Below, piece after piece: positions 1 through 9,300 of a stretch of 64,000 nt of DNA (position 1 is the stretch's first letter; every line of letters starts with the position of its first letter). The position numbers and the translations under genes are program-made. The stretch comes from Pseudomonas mohnii. Lineage in GTDB: Bacteria; Pseudomonadota; Gammaproteobacteria; Pseudomonadales; Pseudomonadaceae. The notes beneath the pieces are model-generated. The model had not been told where the DNA came from. It did not search any database and saw nothing but the letters and a program-made list of their open reading frames with translations. The stretch is from NCBI RefSeq assembly GCF_900105115.1, contig NZ_FNRV01000001.1, forward strand, positions 3,705,501-3,769,500, read 5' to 3'.

Positions 1-138
1 GTTGACCACCAGCCCCATGGCACCGTTGGCCGTGTGCTCGACGATGTAGGTCAAGGTGTGCGCAAAGTTCGGGTCGACCATGTGCGGCATGGCGATCAGG
101 AATTGATGCTTGAGGTAGCTGGGGCTGACGTTTTTCAT
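1..138 (-). CDS. algH: AlgH/YqgE family protein (UPF0301), N-terminal part
   Basis: Only the first 46 codons are inside the window; the gene continues past base 1. The reverse-strand reading frame starts [18 protein letters not shown] and continues with an HTLTYIVEH...GAMGLVVN stretch, which is the conserved start of the YqgE/AlgH family. The family is cytosolic and of uncertain biochemical role; AlgH was named for an effect on alginate in P. aeruginosa. The position beside a tonB-like gene and gshB is the usual Pseudomonas order (PA0405-PA0407). A REPIN fills the gap to the next gene. Confidence 0.88.
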   Translation of the reverse strand, partial: MKNVSPSYLKHQFLIAMPHMVDPNFAHTLTYIVEHTANGAMGLVVN

Positions 139-222
139 GAGCGCTAGTGTGGCGTTGGAGGGGCAAACTGACAAGCTGGGGATGCGCAGGAAATGCTGTA
201 AATTGCTGTTGGCGACACAATG

Positions 223-327
223 CCTGTAGGCGCGAGCCTGCTCGCGATAACCCTGAGAACACCGCGTAGTGTCAATCTTCCAACGTTATCGTTGACGACC
301 ATCGCGAGCAGGCTCGCTCCCACAAGG
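223..327. repeat. REPIN (two inverted REP elements)
   Basis: A left arm GCGAGCCTGCTCGCGATA and a right arm ATCGCGAGCAGGCTCGCTCC are inverted and separated by about 60 bases containing GTTATCGTTGACGACC. This is the standard P. fluorescens-group REP doublet. It lies between the tonB-like gene end and algH start. Confidence 0.9.
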
Positions 328-337
328 TTACGCGAGG

Positions 338-1237
338 TCAGTTGCTTGAGAGTCTGTCCCCACGGGCAAACTTCCAGGTGCGAATGATTTCCAGCCGGTC
401 AATATCCGACAGATCCCCGGTAAATGGAGCAAAGGGCGCGGCCAGGCGCACGATGCGCTGTGCCGCCTGATCCAGCAACGGTTGCCCGGAGGACTCTAGC
501 ACCAGTACCTCATACAGCGAGCCGTCACGGTTGATCGACACCATCAGGCGCAAACTGCCGTAAATCTGTTGGCGCCGGGCTTCTTCGGGGTAATTGAGGT
601 TGCCGATGCGCTCGATTTTCTTGCGCCAATCTTCCTTGTACCAGGCGCCCTTGTCTTTCATGGTCGAGGCGGCGCTCAGGCGGTGGATGCGCGGGCGCTT
701 GGCGTACAACTGTTGTTCATTGGCCAATTCCGCTTCCAGGCTGGCGATGTCGCTGGACAACTGTTCAGTGTCAAACGTCGGCGCGGCCACGGCGGGTTTG
801 GTGTCGGTCTTGGGTTCTTCGGTCTTGGCTGGGGCTTTTTTCTGCTTCGGCGCGACGGTGGTCACGGCCGCCTTGGGCGGGGCCTCCTGCACTTGAGGCT
901 TGGCCGCTGGCGGTGGCGTGACTTTCTGAACCTTGTTGTCCTGGAACGGCGCGACCTCGGTGGTCTTGGGGATCGCCTTTTTATCCAGAGTGCCGCTGCC
1001 TTGCTGATTTTCCTGGGCGAGGAAGTCGGCTTTCTCAGGCTTCTTTTCGCTTTTGAAAGTGGCGAGGGTGATTTCCAGGGTTTTGCTGATTTGCTTGGGC
1101 TCGACCATCGTGAAGCCGACGCCCAGCAGCAAGGCCAGGTGAATCAGCGCCGCGAGAAACAGGGTAAAACCGAGGCGATCAGCCGGGCGCACGCCACGGT
1201 GGGCGAGTTCGGCGGGCAGATCGGACGGGAGGGTCAT
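338..1237 (-). CDS. tonB3: TonB family energy transducer (TonB3-like)
   Basis: A 299-residue protein. It has one N-terminal membrane helix (about residues 22-44, LGFTLFLAALIHLALLLGVG), a long Pro/Lys/Ala-rich periplasmic spacer (about 60-150) and a C-terminal TonB-type domain (YPEEARRQQIYGSLRLMV, then VLESSGQPLLDQAA). TonB proteins carry inner-membrane energy to outer-membrane machinery. In P. aeruginosa the copy at this locus (PA0406, TonB3) is needed for twitching motility, which fits the chemosensory pil genes next door. I chose the ATG giving MTLPSDLPAELAHRG; the frame stays open for 23 codons upstream with another ATG, so the start is not certain. The spacer lacks the long Pro-Glu/Pro-Lys runs of classical TonB. 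Confidence 0.85.
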   Translation of the reverse strand: MTLPSDLPAELAHRGVRPADRLGFTLFLAALIHLALLLGVGFTMVEPKQISKTLEITLATFKSEKKPEKADFLAQENQQGSGTLDKKAIPKTTEVAPFQDNKVQKVTPPPAAKPQVQEAPPKAAVTTVAPKQKKAPAKTEEPKTDTKPAVAAPTFDTEQLSSDIASLEAELANEQQLYAKRPRIHRLSAASTMKDKGAWYKEDWRKKIERIGNLNYPEEARRQQIYGSLRLMVSINRDGSLYEVLVLESSGQPLLDQAAQRIVRLAAPFAPFTGDLSDIDRLEIIRTWKFARGDRLSSN

Positions 1238-1296
1238 GGGGCAAAAAACCAACATCGCGTTTTCGTGGGCTGGGCATGATAACGCAATGTTGGTTT

Positions 1297-1465
1297 TTAG
1301 CTTCAAGCTTCAAGTGTCGAGCGACAAGATGTAGGGGGGCAGCCTCAAGCTGCAAGCCTCAAGCTACAAGCCTCAAGCCTCAAGCCTCAAGCCTCAAGCT
1401 ACAAGGGAGAGGCAAACTCGCGTGCGCTTCAAGCTTGGAGCTTGGAGCTTGCAGCTTGCAGCTTC
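1297..1465. repeat. Degenerate tandem satellite of CAAGC(C/T)T/CAAGCTGC units
   Basis: The stretch is built from repeats of 7-8 bases (CAAGCCT, CAAGCTT, CAAGCTGC, CAAGCTAC), in places five head-to-tail copies, followed by an inverted block (GGAGCTTGCAGCTTGCAGC). It extends into the 3' end of gshB and supplies its last codons. A related array is at 36061-36237. Confidence 0.85.
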
Positions 1466-2400
1466 TTGTCGATAGCCTCCATTAGCAGGCCGCCAATGTC
1501 GGTACCGAACGCATTATCGATCTCGCGAATGCAGGTCGGGCTGGTGACGTTGATTTCCGTCAGGTGCTCGCCAATGACGTCCAGACCCACGAACAGCAGG
1601 CCTTTTTCCCGCAGGGTCGGGCCGACTTGCGCGGCGATCCAGCGATCTTTCTCGGTCAGCGGACGCGCTTCGCCACGGCCACCGGCGGCCAGGTTGCCAC
1701 GGGTTTCACCCGCGGCGGGAATGCGCGCCAGGCAGTAGTCCACCGGTTCGCCGTCGATCATCAGGATACGTTTGTCACCATCGATGATGGCGGGCAGGTA
1801 GCCCTGGATCATGATCTGCTGCTGACCGTGCAGGGTCAGGGTCTCGAGGATCACCGAGAGGTTCGGGTGGCCTGCGGTGTGGCGGAAAATCGACGAGCCG
1901 CCCATGCCGTCCAGCGGCTTGAGGATCACGTCCCCGTGGTGGTCGGCGAATTCGCGCAGCACATCCGGGCGACGGCTGACGATGGTCGGCGGCGTGCACT
2001 GCGGGAACAGCGTGGCGAACAGTTTTTCGTTGCAGTCCCGCAGGCTCTGCGGCTTGTTGACCACCAGCACGCCAGCACGCTCGGCCTGCTCCAGCAGATA
2101 CGTGGAGTAGACGAACTCCATGTCGAACGGAGGATCCTTGCGCATCAGGATCACGTCCAGATCACTGAGCAGGGCGTCTTGCTCGGCTTCCAGCTCGAAC
2201 CATTTTTCCGGATTGGCGAAGACCTTCAGCGGACGCATCCGCGCCCGGGCCTGGCCTTCTGCCTGGTACAGGTCGCGCTGTTCCATATAGAACAGTTCCC
2301 AGCCGCGCTTCTGCGCGGCCAACAGCATGGCCAGCGAGCTATCCTTTTTATAGGAAATGCTGGCAATAGGGTCCATGACAATCCCGACGCGAACGCTCAT
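1429..2400 (-). CDS. gshB: Glutathione synthetase
   Basis: 323 residues. It joins gamma-glutamylcysteine and glycine with ATP to make glutathione in the cytosol. The start MSVRVGIVMDPIASISYKKD is the typical GshB N-terminus, and the ATP-grasp elements are visible: ILKPLDGMGGSSIF (P-loop-like lid), LFVGLDVIG and EINVTSPTCIREID near the end. I chose the ATG at 2398-2400 because upstream codons are a translated REPIN. The C-terminus is odd: the last eleven residues (KLQAASSKLQA) are encoded by the tandem satellite at 1297-1465, so the family-typical end has been replaced or extended. Order tonB3-gshB-pilG matches P. aeruginosa. Confidence 0.96.
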   Translation of the reverse strand: MSVRVGIVMDPIASISYKKDSSLAMLLAAQKRGWELFYMEQRDLYQAEGQARARMRPLKVFANPEKWFELEAEQDALLSDLDVILMRKDPPFDMEFVYSTYLLEQAERAGVLVVNKPQSLRDCNEKLFATLFPQCTPPTIVSRRPDVLREFADHHGDVILKPLDGMGGSSIFRHTAGHPNLSVILETLTLHGQQQIMIQGYLPAIIDGDKRILMIDGEPVDYCLARIPAAGETRGNLAAGGRGEARPLTEKDRWIAAQVGPTLREKGLLFVGLDVIGEHLTEINVTSPTCIREIDNAFGTDIGGLLMEAIDKKLQAASSKLQA

Positions 2401-2435
2401 GGGTGTTTCCTCGAAAGTGGGGGCGTATGTGTGAC

Positions 2436-2536
2436 CTGTAGGAGCGAGCCTGCTCGCGATGGGCTTGAGGGCGCCGCGTTTTTCCAGCCAGCCTGCGTCA
2501 TCGTTGACGACCATCGCGAGCGGGCTCTCTCCTACA
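2436..2536. repeat. REPIN between gshB and pilG
   Basis: Left arm CTGTAGGAGCGAGCCTGCTCGCGATGG and an imperfect right arm CCATCGCGAGCGGGCTCTCTCCTACA, inverted, with the common spacer motif CGTCATCGTTGACGA. It lies just upstream of gshB in the divergent gshB/pilG interval. Confidence 0.88.
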
Positions 2537-2745
2537 AAAGATCAGGCCGTAAAGTGGCGTCAGAGTGGCGCTGAGTGTGTTCCCGGTCAAGGAAAAACCA
2601 CCGCGAAGGCTGGCCGATAGATTGGTGTTGGAGACTGTGCTAAAAAGGCTGCCAAGTGGTACTGGCCCTTGAACATCAAGGGTTTCGAGCCCTCCGGTTA
2701 CCGGAAATGGACAATTTGATTCGCAAAGGCGACGGCAGAGCATTT
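2537..2745 (+). other. Leader region of the pilG operon, no gene seen
   Basis: Together with the REPIN this makes a 345-base gap between the divergent gshB and pilG. The part next to pilG presumably carries the operon promoter, but I see no clear -35/-10 pair. An inverted pair, CCCTTGAACATCAAGGG (2669-2685), forms a small hairpin. Confidence 0.3.
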
Positions 2746-3150
2746 ATGGAACAGCATTCCAGCGCCTTGAAGGTCATGGTGATCGACGACTCGAAGACGA
2801 TTCGTCGCACTGCCGAAACGCTGTTGAAAAACGTGGGTTGTGAAGTGATCACCGCCATTGACGGTTTCGATGCCCTGGCCAAGATCGCCGACAATCACCC
2901 CGGAATCATCTTTGTCGACATCATGATGCCGCGCCTGGATGGCTATCAGACCTGCGCTTTGATCAAGAACAACCAAGCGTTCAAGTCCACGCCAGTGATT
3001 ATGTTGTCGTCCAAGGACGGGCTGTTCGACAAGGCCAAGGGGCGTATCGTCGGCTCCGACCAGTTTTTGACCAAGCCTTTCAGCAAGGAAGAACTGCTGA
3101 ACGCGATCCAGGCCCATGTTCCGGGCTTTGCCGCCGTTTTGCCGCAGTAA
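2746..3150 (+). CDS. pilG: Type IV pilus chemosensory response regulator PilG
   Basis: 134 residues, a single receiver domain. Phosphoacceptor Asp58 lies in FVDIMMPRLDG, the acidic pair in MVIDDSKT (Asp14-Asp15), and the conserved Lys in LTKPFS. PilG takes phosphate from the ChpA kinase and, in P. aeruginosa, promotes pilus extension and cAMP signalling. The frame is open upstream, but MEQHSSALKVMVIDD matches the PilG N-terminus, so the ATG at 2746 is used. First gene of pilG-pilH-pilI-pilJ-chpA-chpC. Confidence 0.95.
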   Translation: MEQHSSALKVMVIDDSKTIRRTAETLLKNVGCEVITAIDGFDALAKIADNHPGIIFVDIMMPRLDGYQTCALIKNNQAFKSTPVIMLSSKDGLFDKAKGRIVGSDQFLTKPFSKEELLNAIQAHVPGFAAVLPQ

Positions 3151-3207
3151 GACACCTACAGTGACGCTCGGCCAACGGGCCTGGCGCCGACAAGAATGGG
3201 GAAGACC

Positions 3208-3573
3208 ATGGCACGTATTCTGATCGTCGATGATTCGCCGACTGAGATGTACAAACTGACCGGTATGCTGGAAAAGCATGGTCATGAAGTATTGAAAGCC
3301 GAAAACGGCGCCGACGGCGTGGCCCTGGCCCGCCAGGAAAAGCCTGACGCCGTGTTGATGGACATCGTCATGCCCGGCCTCAACGGGTTTCAGGCGACCC
3401 GTCAGTTGACCAAGGACCCGGAAACCGGGCATATCCCGGTGATCATCATCACCACCAAGGATCAGGAAACCGACAAGGTCTGGGGCACGCGCCAAGGGGC
3501 CAGGGACTACCTGACCAAACCCGTCGACGAAGAAACCCTGATCAAGACCCTGAACAACGTATTGCCCGGTTAA
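3208..3573 (+). CDS. pilH: Type IV pilus chemosensory response regulator PilH
   Basis: 121-residue stand-alone receiver domain (MARILIVDDSPTEMYKL...). Phosphoacceptor Asp52 is in LMDIVMPGLNG and the Lys is in LTKPVDEETL. In P. aeruginosa PilH is the second output regulator of the Chp pathway and is thought to act on retraction or as a phosphate sink. GGGGA lies 7 bases before the ATG at 3208, so this start is preferred over one four codons upstream. It is 57 bases after pilG and 10 before pilI. Confidence 0.95.
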   Translation: MARILIVDDSPTEMYKLTGMLEKHGHEVLKAENGADGVALARQEKPDAVLMDIVMPGLNGFQATRQLTKDPETGHIPVIIITTKDQETDKVWGTRQGARDYLTKPVDEETLIKTLNNVLPG

Positions 3574-3583
3574 TCGTCCAGCC

Positions 3584-4123
3584 ATGAGCGAGTCACTGAC
3601 CGCCTTCGAGCTTCTGCTGCAGATCGACCAGCGTTGTCGTCTGCTGGCCGCGGACTTGCCGTCCCAGCCGCCCCGGCAGGACAGCTGGAGCGGCATCGGC
3701 TTTCGCGTGGGCGAACACTGGTATGTCGCGCCCATGGGCGAAGTCGGCGAAGTGCTGCACGAGCCGCGCTTCACGCAACTGCCCGGGGTCAAACCTTGGG
3801 TCAAGGGCGTGGCCAACTTGCGCGGGCGGTTATTGCCGATCATGGACCTGTGTGGCTTTTTTGGTTACGAACTGTCGAACGCGCGAAGGCAGCGACGGGT
3901 ATTGGTGGTGGAGCACGAAGATGTGTTTGCCGGCTTGATGGTCGACGAAGTCTTCGGCCTCCAGCACTTCGCTCGGGACAGCCTGGAGGCCCTGCCCGCT
4001 GACGAATTGCAGGGGCCGATGGCGGCGTTCGTCGAAGGCTGTTTTCAGGGCGAACAGCATTGGCGGGTGTTCAGCCCGTTTGCGTTGGCGCGATCCCAGG
4101 GCTTCATGAACGTGGCCGTGTAA
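3584..4123 (+). CDS. pilI: CheW-like adaptor PilI
   Basis: 179 residues with a CheW domain over about residues 40-170 (GFRVGEHWYVAPMGEVGEV, GVANLRGRLLPIMDL, VDEVFGLQ). It couples the receptor PilJ to the kinase ChpA at the inner membrane. It follows pilH closely, while a REPIN separates it from pilJ, so the transcript must read through that repeat or restart after it. Confidence 0.92.
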   Translation: MSESLTAFELLLQIDQRCRLLAADLPSQPPRQDSWSGIGFRVGEHWYVAPMGEVGEVLHEPRFTQLPGVKPWVKGVANLRGRLLPIMDLCGFFGYELSNARRQRRVLVVEHEDVFAGLMVDEVFGLQHFARDSLEALPADELQGPMAAFVEGCFQGEQHWRVFSPFALARSQGFMNVAV

Positions 4124-4126
4124 ACC

Positions 4127-4214
4127 CTGTGGGAGCGAGCCTGCTCGCGATTGAACGATAACGCGGTTTTCCTGATGCGCCGCGGCGCCTGAATGAGCAA
4201 GCTCGCTCCCACAG
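4127..4214. repeat. REPIN between pilI and pilJ
   Basis: Inverted arms CCTGTGGGAGCGAGCCTGCT and GAGCAAGCTCGCTCCCACAGG separated by about 45 bases. It sits inside the chemosensory operon and can fold into a long hairpin in the mRNA. Confidence 0.88.
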
Positions 4215-4249
4215 GTACTTCGGCAAGCTTTAAAGGGTGTTGGTGACCG

Positions 4250-6310
4250 ATGATAAAAGCAAAAACAGGCAAGCCAATGGAAGGGTCGCGCAGTCGGTCG
4301 CAGATCATCGTGCTGTTCATCGCACTGATCATCTTCATCATGCTGCTGTTCGCCAACTTCGCGTACCTCAACACCCAGGCCACCTACGATAAGCAGTACA
4401 TCGGCCACGCTGGCGAATTGCGCGTGCTGTCCCAGCGCATTGCCAAAAACGCCACCGAGGCCGCTGCCGGCAAGGCCGCGGCGTTCAAGCTGCTCAGCGA
4501 TGCGCGCAATGATTTTGCCCAGCGCTGGGGCTATCTGAAGAAAGGCGACCCGGCGACTGGCCTGCCGCCAGCGCCGGCTAGCGTGCGCCCGGAAATGCGC
4601 GCCGTGCAGCTGGATTGGGAACGCCTGCTGAAGAACACCGACGCCATTCTTTCCAGCGAGCAGACCGTGTTGTCGTTGCATCAGGTGGCCGCGACGCTCG
4701 CCGAAACCGTGCCGCAGTTGCAGGTCGAATACGAAAAAGTGGTGGAGATCCTGCTGCAACGCGGCGCTCCGGCGGGGCAGGTGGCGATGGCCCAGCGTCA
4801 ATCGCTGCTGGCTGAACGGATTCTCGGCGCGGTGAACACGGTATTGTCCGGCGACGAAAACTCGCAGCAGGCCGCCGACGCTTTCGGTCGTGACGCGGCG
4901 CGTTTCGGTCTGGTGCTCAACGGCATGCTTCAGGGCAACGTGTCGCAGAGGATCAGCCAGGTCGAGGACCGCGATGCGCGCGCACGACTGATCGAGATTT
5001 CCGAGCTGTTCGAGTTCGTCTCCGGCTCCGTGGATGAAATCCTCGAAACCTCGCCCGAACTGCTCAAGGTGCGCGAATCGGCCACCAACATTTTCAGCCT
5101 GTCGCAAACCCTGCTCGATGAAGCCTCGCACCTGGCCAGCGGTTTCGAAAACCTGGCGGGTGGGCGCACGACCGATACCATCGGCGGTTACGTGCTGGGT
5201 TTGTTGGCGTTAACTTCGATCATCCTCATCGGTTTGGTGATGGTGCGTGAAACTAATCGCCAACTGCGGGAAACCGCCGAGAAAAACGAGCGCAACCAGA
5301 ACGCGATCATGCGTCTGCTCGACGAGATCGAGGACCTGGCCGATGGCGACCTGACGGTCACGGCATCGGTCACCGAAGATTTCACCGGCACCATCGCCGA
5401 CTCGATCAACTATTCCGTGGACCAACTGCGCGACCTGGTGGCGACCATCAACCTGACGGCCGGCCAGGTCGCGGCCGCCGTGCAGGAAACCCAGGCCACC
5501 GCGATGCATCTGGCGCAGGCGTCGGAGCATCAGGCGCAGCAAATCGCCGAAGCGTCTACCGCCATCAACGAGATGGCCGAGTCCATCGATCAAGTGTCGG
5601 CCAACGCCGCCGAATCTTCGGCGGTGGCCGAGCGTTCGGTGGAAATCGCCAACAAGGGCAACGAGGTGGTGCACAACACCATCCACGGCATGGACAACAT
5701 CCGCGAACAAATTCAGGACACCGCCAAACGAATCAAGCGTCTTGGCGAGTCATCCCAGGAAATCGGCGACATTGTCAGCCTGATCGATGACATTGCCGAT
5801 CAAACCAACATCCTCGCGCTCAATGCGGCGATCCAGGCGTCCATGGCCGGTGATGCCGGGCGCGGCTTTGCGGTAGTCGCCGATGAAGTGCAGCGTCTGG
5901 CCGAGCGCTCATCCGCGGCGACCCGGCAGATCGAAACCCTGGTGCGGGCGATTCAGACCGACACCAACGAAGCCGTGATTTCCATGGAGCAGACCACCAC
6001 CGAAGTGGTGCGAGGGGCGCGGCTGGCGCAGGATGCCGGTGTGGCCCTGGAAGAAATCGAAGGGGTTTCCAAGACGCTGGCGGCGCTGATCCAGAGTATT
6101 TCCAACGCCGCGCAACAACAGACGTCGTCTGCCGGTCAGATTTCCCTGACGATGAATGTGATCCAGCAAATCACGACGCAGACCTCGTCAGGTTCCACCG
6201 CCACCGCCGAGAGCATTGGCAACCTGGCGAAAATGGCCAGCCAGTTGCGGCGGTCGGTGTCCGGTTTCACCTTGCCGGCCGCCCAGGCGCAGGCGACGGA
6301 CAACGCTTGA
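4250..6310 (+). CDS. pilJ: Methyl-accepting chemotaxis protein PilJ
   Basis: 686 residues. First membrane helix at about residues 17-37 ([20 protein letters not shown]), a periplasmic region with the PilJ-type motif [20 protein letters not shown], a second helix at about 310-330, a HAMP-like segment, and a long cytoplasmic signalling coiled coil whose hairpin tip reads [20 protein letters not shown]. It senses pilus or surface cues and drives ChpA through PilI/ChpC. The tip carries IQASMAG where canonical MCPs have IEAARAG, as is usual for PilJ. No pilK methyltransferase or chpB methylesterase gene follows in this cluster. Confidence 0.95.
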   Translation: MIKAKTGKPMEGSRSRSQIIVLFIALIIFIMLLFANFAYLNTQATYDKQYIGHAGELRVLSQRIAKNATEAAAGKAAAFKLLSDARNDFAQRWGYLKKGDPATGLPPAPASVRPEMRAVQLDWERLLKNTDAILSSEQTVLSLHQVAATLAETVPQLQVEYEKVVEILLQRGAPAGQVAMAQRQSLLAERILGAVNTVLSGDENSQQAADAFGRDAARFGLVLNGMLQGNVSQRISQVEDRDARARLIEISELFEFVSGSVDEILETSPELLKVRESATNIFSLSQTLLDEASHLASGFENLAGGRTTDTIGGYVLGLLALTSIILIGLVMVRETNRQLRETAEKNERNQNAIMRLLDEIEDLADGDLTVTASVTEDFTGTIADSINYSVDQLRDLVATINLTAGQVAAAVQETQATAMHLAQASEHQAQQIAEASTAINEMAESIDQVSANAAESSAVAERSVEIANKGNEVVHNTIHGMDNIREQIQDTAKRIKRLGESSQEIGDIVSLIDDIADQTNILALNAAIQASMAGDAGRGFAVVADEVQRLAERSSAATRQIETLVRAIQTDTNEAVISMEQTTTEVVRGARLAQDAGVALEEIEGVSKTLAALIQSISNAAQQQTSSAGQISLTMNVIQQITTQTSSGSTATAESIGNLAKMASQLRRSVSGFTLPAAQAQATDNA

Positions 6311-6359
6311 ACCGCCTTCGGGCGTTGGCATTTTGACTGAAGTGGTAACTGGAGTGGTT

Positions 6360-9300
6360 ATGGGTGATCGGCACGACTATGTGGCCCTCGAATGGGTCAA
6401 AGGCGAGATTGCCGAAACGCTGAAGCAGGCTCATCACGCCATCGAAACCCTGCTGGATGATCCGCAGGCGACGCACGCGCTGAGCGATTGCCTGGCGTGC
6501 ATCCATCAGGTTCACGGCAGTTTGCAGATGGTCGAATTCTACGGCGCGGCCCTGCTCGCCGAAGAGATGGAGCAGCTTGTGTGCGCCCTGCAACAGGACC
6601 GCGTCAGCCACCGTGACGAGGCACTGCACCTGTTGATGCAAGCCTTGGGGCAATTGCCGATTTACCTCGACCGGGTCCAGGGCGCGCGTCGCGACTTGCC
6701 GCTGGTGGTGCTGCCGCTGATCAACGATCTGCGCAGCGCCCGTGGTGAAGGCCTGTTGTCCGAGACCAGCCTGTTCAGCCCACAGTTGCCTGATCTGCCG
6801 CCCCTGGATGAGGAATCGCTGGCGCTGCTGGAGCCGGTGGAGCTGCCGAGCGTGCTGCGCAAATTGCGTCAAATGTTGCAGATGGCCCTGGTGGGCTTGC
6901 TCCGTGAGCAGGATGACGAGGCTAACCTCGATTATCTGGCCAAGGTATTCAGTCGCCTCGAAAGCCTGTGCGGTAACGCACCCTTGAGCCCGTTGTGGCA
7001 GGTCGCTTCGGCGCTGGTCGAAGGCATGCGCGGCGGTGCGATTGCCAACAGCCCCGCCTTGCGCAGCCTGTTCAAGGACGCCGACAAAGAACTCAAGCGT
7101 CTGCTCGAACAGGGCATGCCCGCGATCAATCAACCGGCGCCGCCGGAGCTGCTCAAGAGTTTGCTGTTTTACATTGCCAAAGCCGAACACCCCACCGGGC
7201 AGATGCTGACCATGAAAGATCGCTACGGACTGGACGATGCGCTGCCTGACAGCGCGATGGTCGATGAAGAACGCGCACGGCTGGCCGGTCCCGACCGCGA
7301 TGCCATGCGTTCGGTATTGGCGGCGCTCTGCGAGGAGCTGGTACGGGTCAAGGAGCGTCTGGACTTGTTCGTGCGCAGCGACCGTCAACACGCCTCCGAT
7401 CTCGACAGCCTGTTGGCGCCGCTGCGGCAAATCGCCGACACCCTGGCGGTGCTGGGTTTCGGTCAGCCGCGCAAGGTCATCATTGACCAATTGGCGGTGG
7501 TGCTGAGTCTCGCCCAGGGCCAGCGTGCGCCCGATGACGCGATTCTCATGGATGTGGCCGGGGCCTTGCTCTATGTCGAGGCGACGCTGGCCGGCATGGT
7601 CGGCACCGTGGAGCCGGAGAGTCAGGAAGAAAGCCGTCTGCCGACCACCGACCTGACACAGATTCACCAGATCGTGATCAAGGAAGCGCGCATCTGCCTG
7701 CAACAGGCCAAGGACATGATCGTCGACTACATCGACGCCGATTGGGACCGTCAGCACTTACAGGCGCTGCCGGCCCTGTTGACCCAGGTTCGCGGTGCGC
7801 TGGCGATGATTCCGTTGAGCCGCGCGGCCAGCCTGATCGAATCCTGCAATCACTTCATCCGTGAGCACCTGCTGCTCGATCCCGGCCAGCCCGACTGGCA
7901 GGAACTGGACAGCCTGGCCGACGTTATCGCCAGCCTCGAATACTACCTGGAGCGCCTTAACGATGACCCGGAAGCCCCCGGTGAGTCATTGCTCGATATC
8001 GCCGAAAAAAGCCTGGCGTCACTCGGTTTCTTCCCCAGCGAACAGCATGTGCCAGTACTCGAGGATGTGTTGAGCCCGAGCGAAGCGCAGGTCATGCAAC
8101 AGATGCAGGAACTGGACGGCCCGGCCATCGCCCAGACCCTGGCGGATGTGATGGCCAGCCCGGTCTCGGCGCTGAACCCACCCGCCCTGACCACGCCGGG
8201 CAGCCTGCTGCCGCCGCCTGCCGGTGAAGCGCCGGTGGATGACGAACTGCGCGAAGTGTTCCTCGAAGAGGCCGACGAGGTGCTGCAAATCCTTCGGGAA
8301 TACTTGCCGCGCAGGTCGGCCGCCCCCGATGACCCGTCAGCCCTGGGGGACGTGCGTCGCGCGTTCCATACGCTGAAGGGCAGTGGTCGAATGGTCCGTG
8401 CGCTGGTGCTCGGCGAACTGGCCTGGGCCGTGGAAAACCTGCTCAACCGCGTGCTGGAGCACAGCGTCGCACCGTGCGCTGCCGTGCAACAACTGTTGGC
8501 TGATGTGGTAGCGCTGCTGCCGGAACTGGTGGCCGAATTTGCCGCCGGTGCACAACGCCAGCGCAACGACGTCGACCAACTGGCCGCCCGCGCCCATGCC
8601 CTGGCCAAGGGCGAGGAATGGGCCGTCGATGAAGATACCCAGGACGTCGCGGCCCTTGATCCCTTGCTGCTGGAGATCTTCCGCAAAGAAGCCGAAACCC
8701 ATTTGAACAGCCTCAACCGCTTCCTGGATCAGGCTGCCGAACACGTGCCGCTGCAGGCCAGCGATGAGTTGCAGCGCGCCTTGCACACCCTCAAGGGCAG
8801 TGCGTCGATGGCCGGGGTGTTGCCAATTGCCGAGCTGGCCGCGCCTCTGGATCAACTGGCCCGGGAATACAAGGCCCACCAGATCGCCCTGGATCTGGAC
8901 GAAGTCGAATTGCTGTTGGAAGCCGAAGGTTTGTTCCGCCTCGGCTTGCGCCAACTCAAGACGGACCCGTTGGCCGAGATCCCTGACGCTGTGGCCTTGA
9001 TCGAGCGCACCCAGGCACTGTTGGCCGAACGTCTGGCCAGCCTGTCGAACACCCCGAGCACAGGGCTGCGCATCAAGCGCGATCCGCAATTGATCAACAA
9101 CTTTCTGGCCCAGGGCATGGACATCCTGCTGGACGCCGAAAGCCTGTTGCAACGCTGGCAGCAACACCCTGGCGAACGCCAGGAACTCAGTGCGCTGCTG
9201 GATGAATTGACCACCCTCGGCGAAGGTGCGCACCTGGCCGATCTGCATCCGGTGGACGAATTGTGCGAAGCCTTGCTCGACCTTTACGGTGCCGTTGAGG

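Noticed and set aside
2400..2514. Longer N-terminus of gshB (and similar upstream extensions of epd and the DMT gene)
   Set aside because: The added codons are translated REPIN sequence (for example MVVNDDAG), and the internal ATG or GTG gives the family-typical start.
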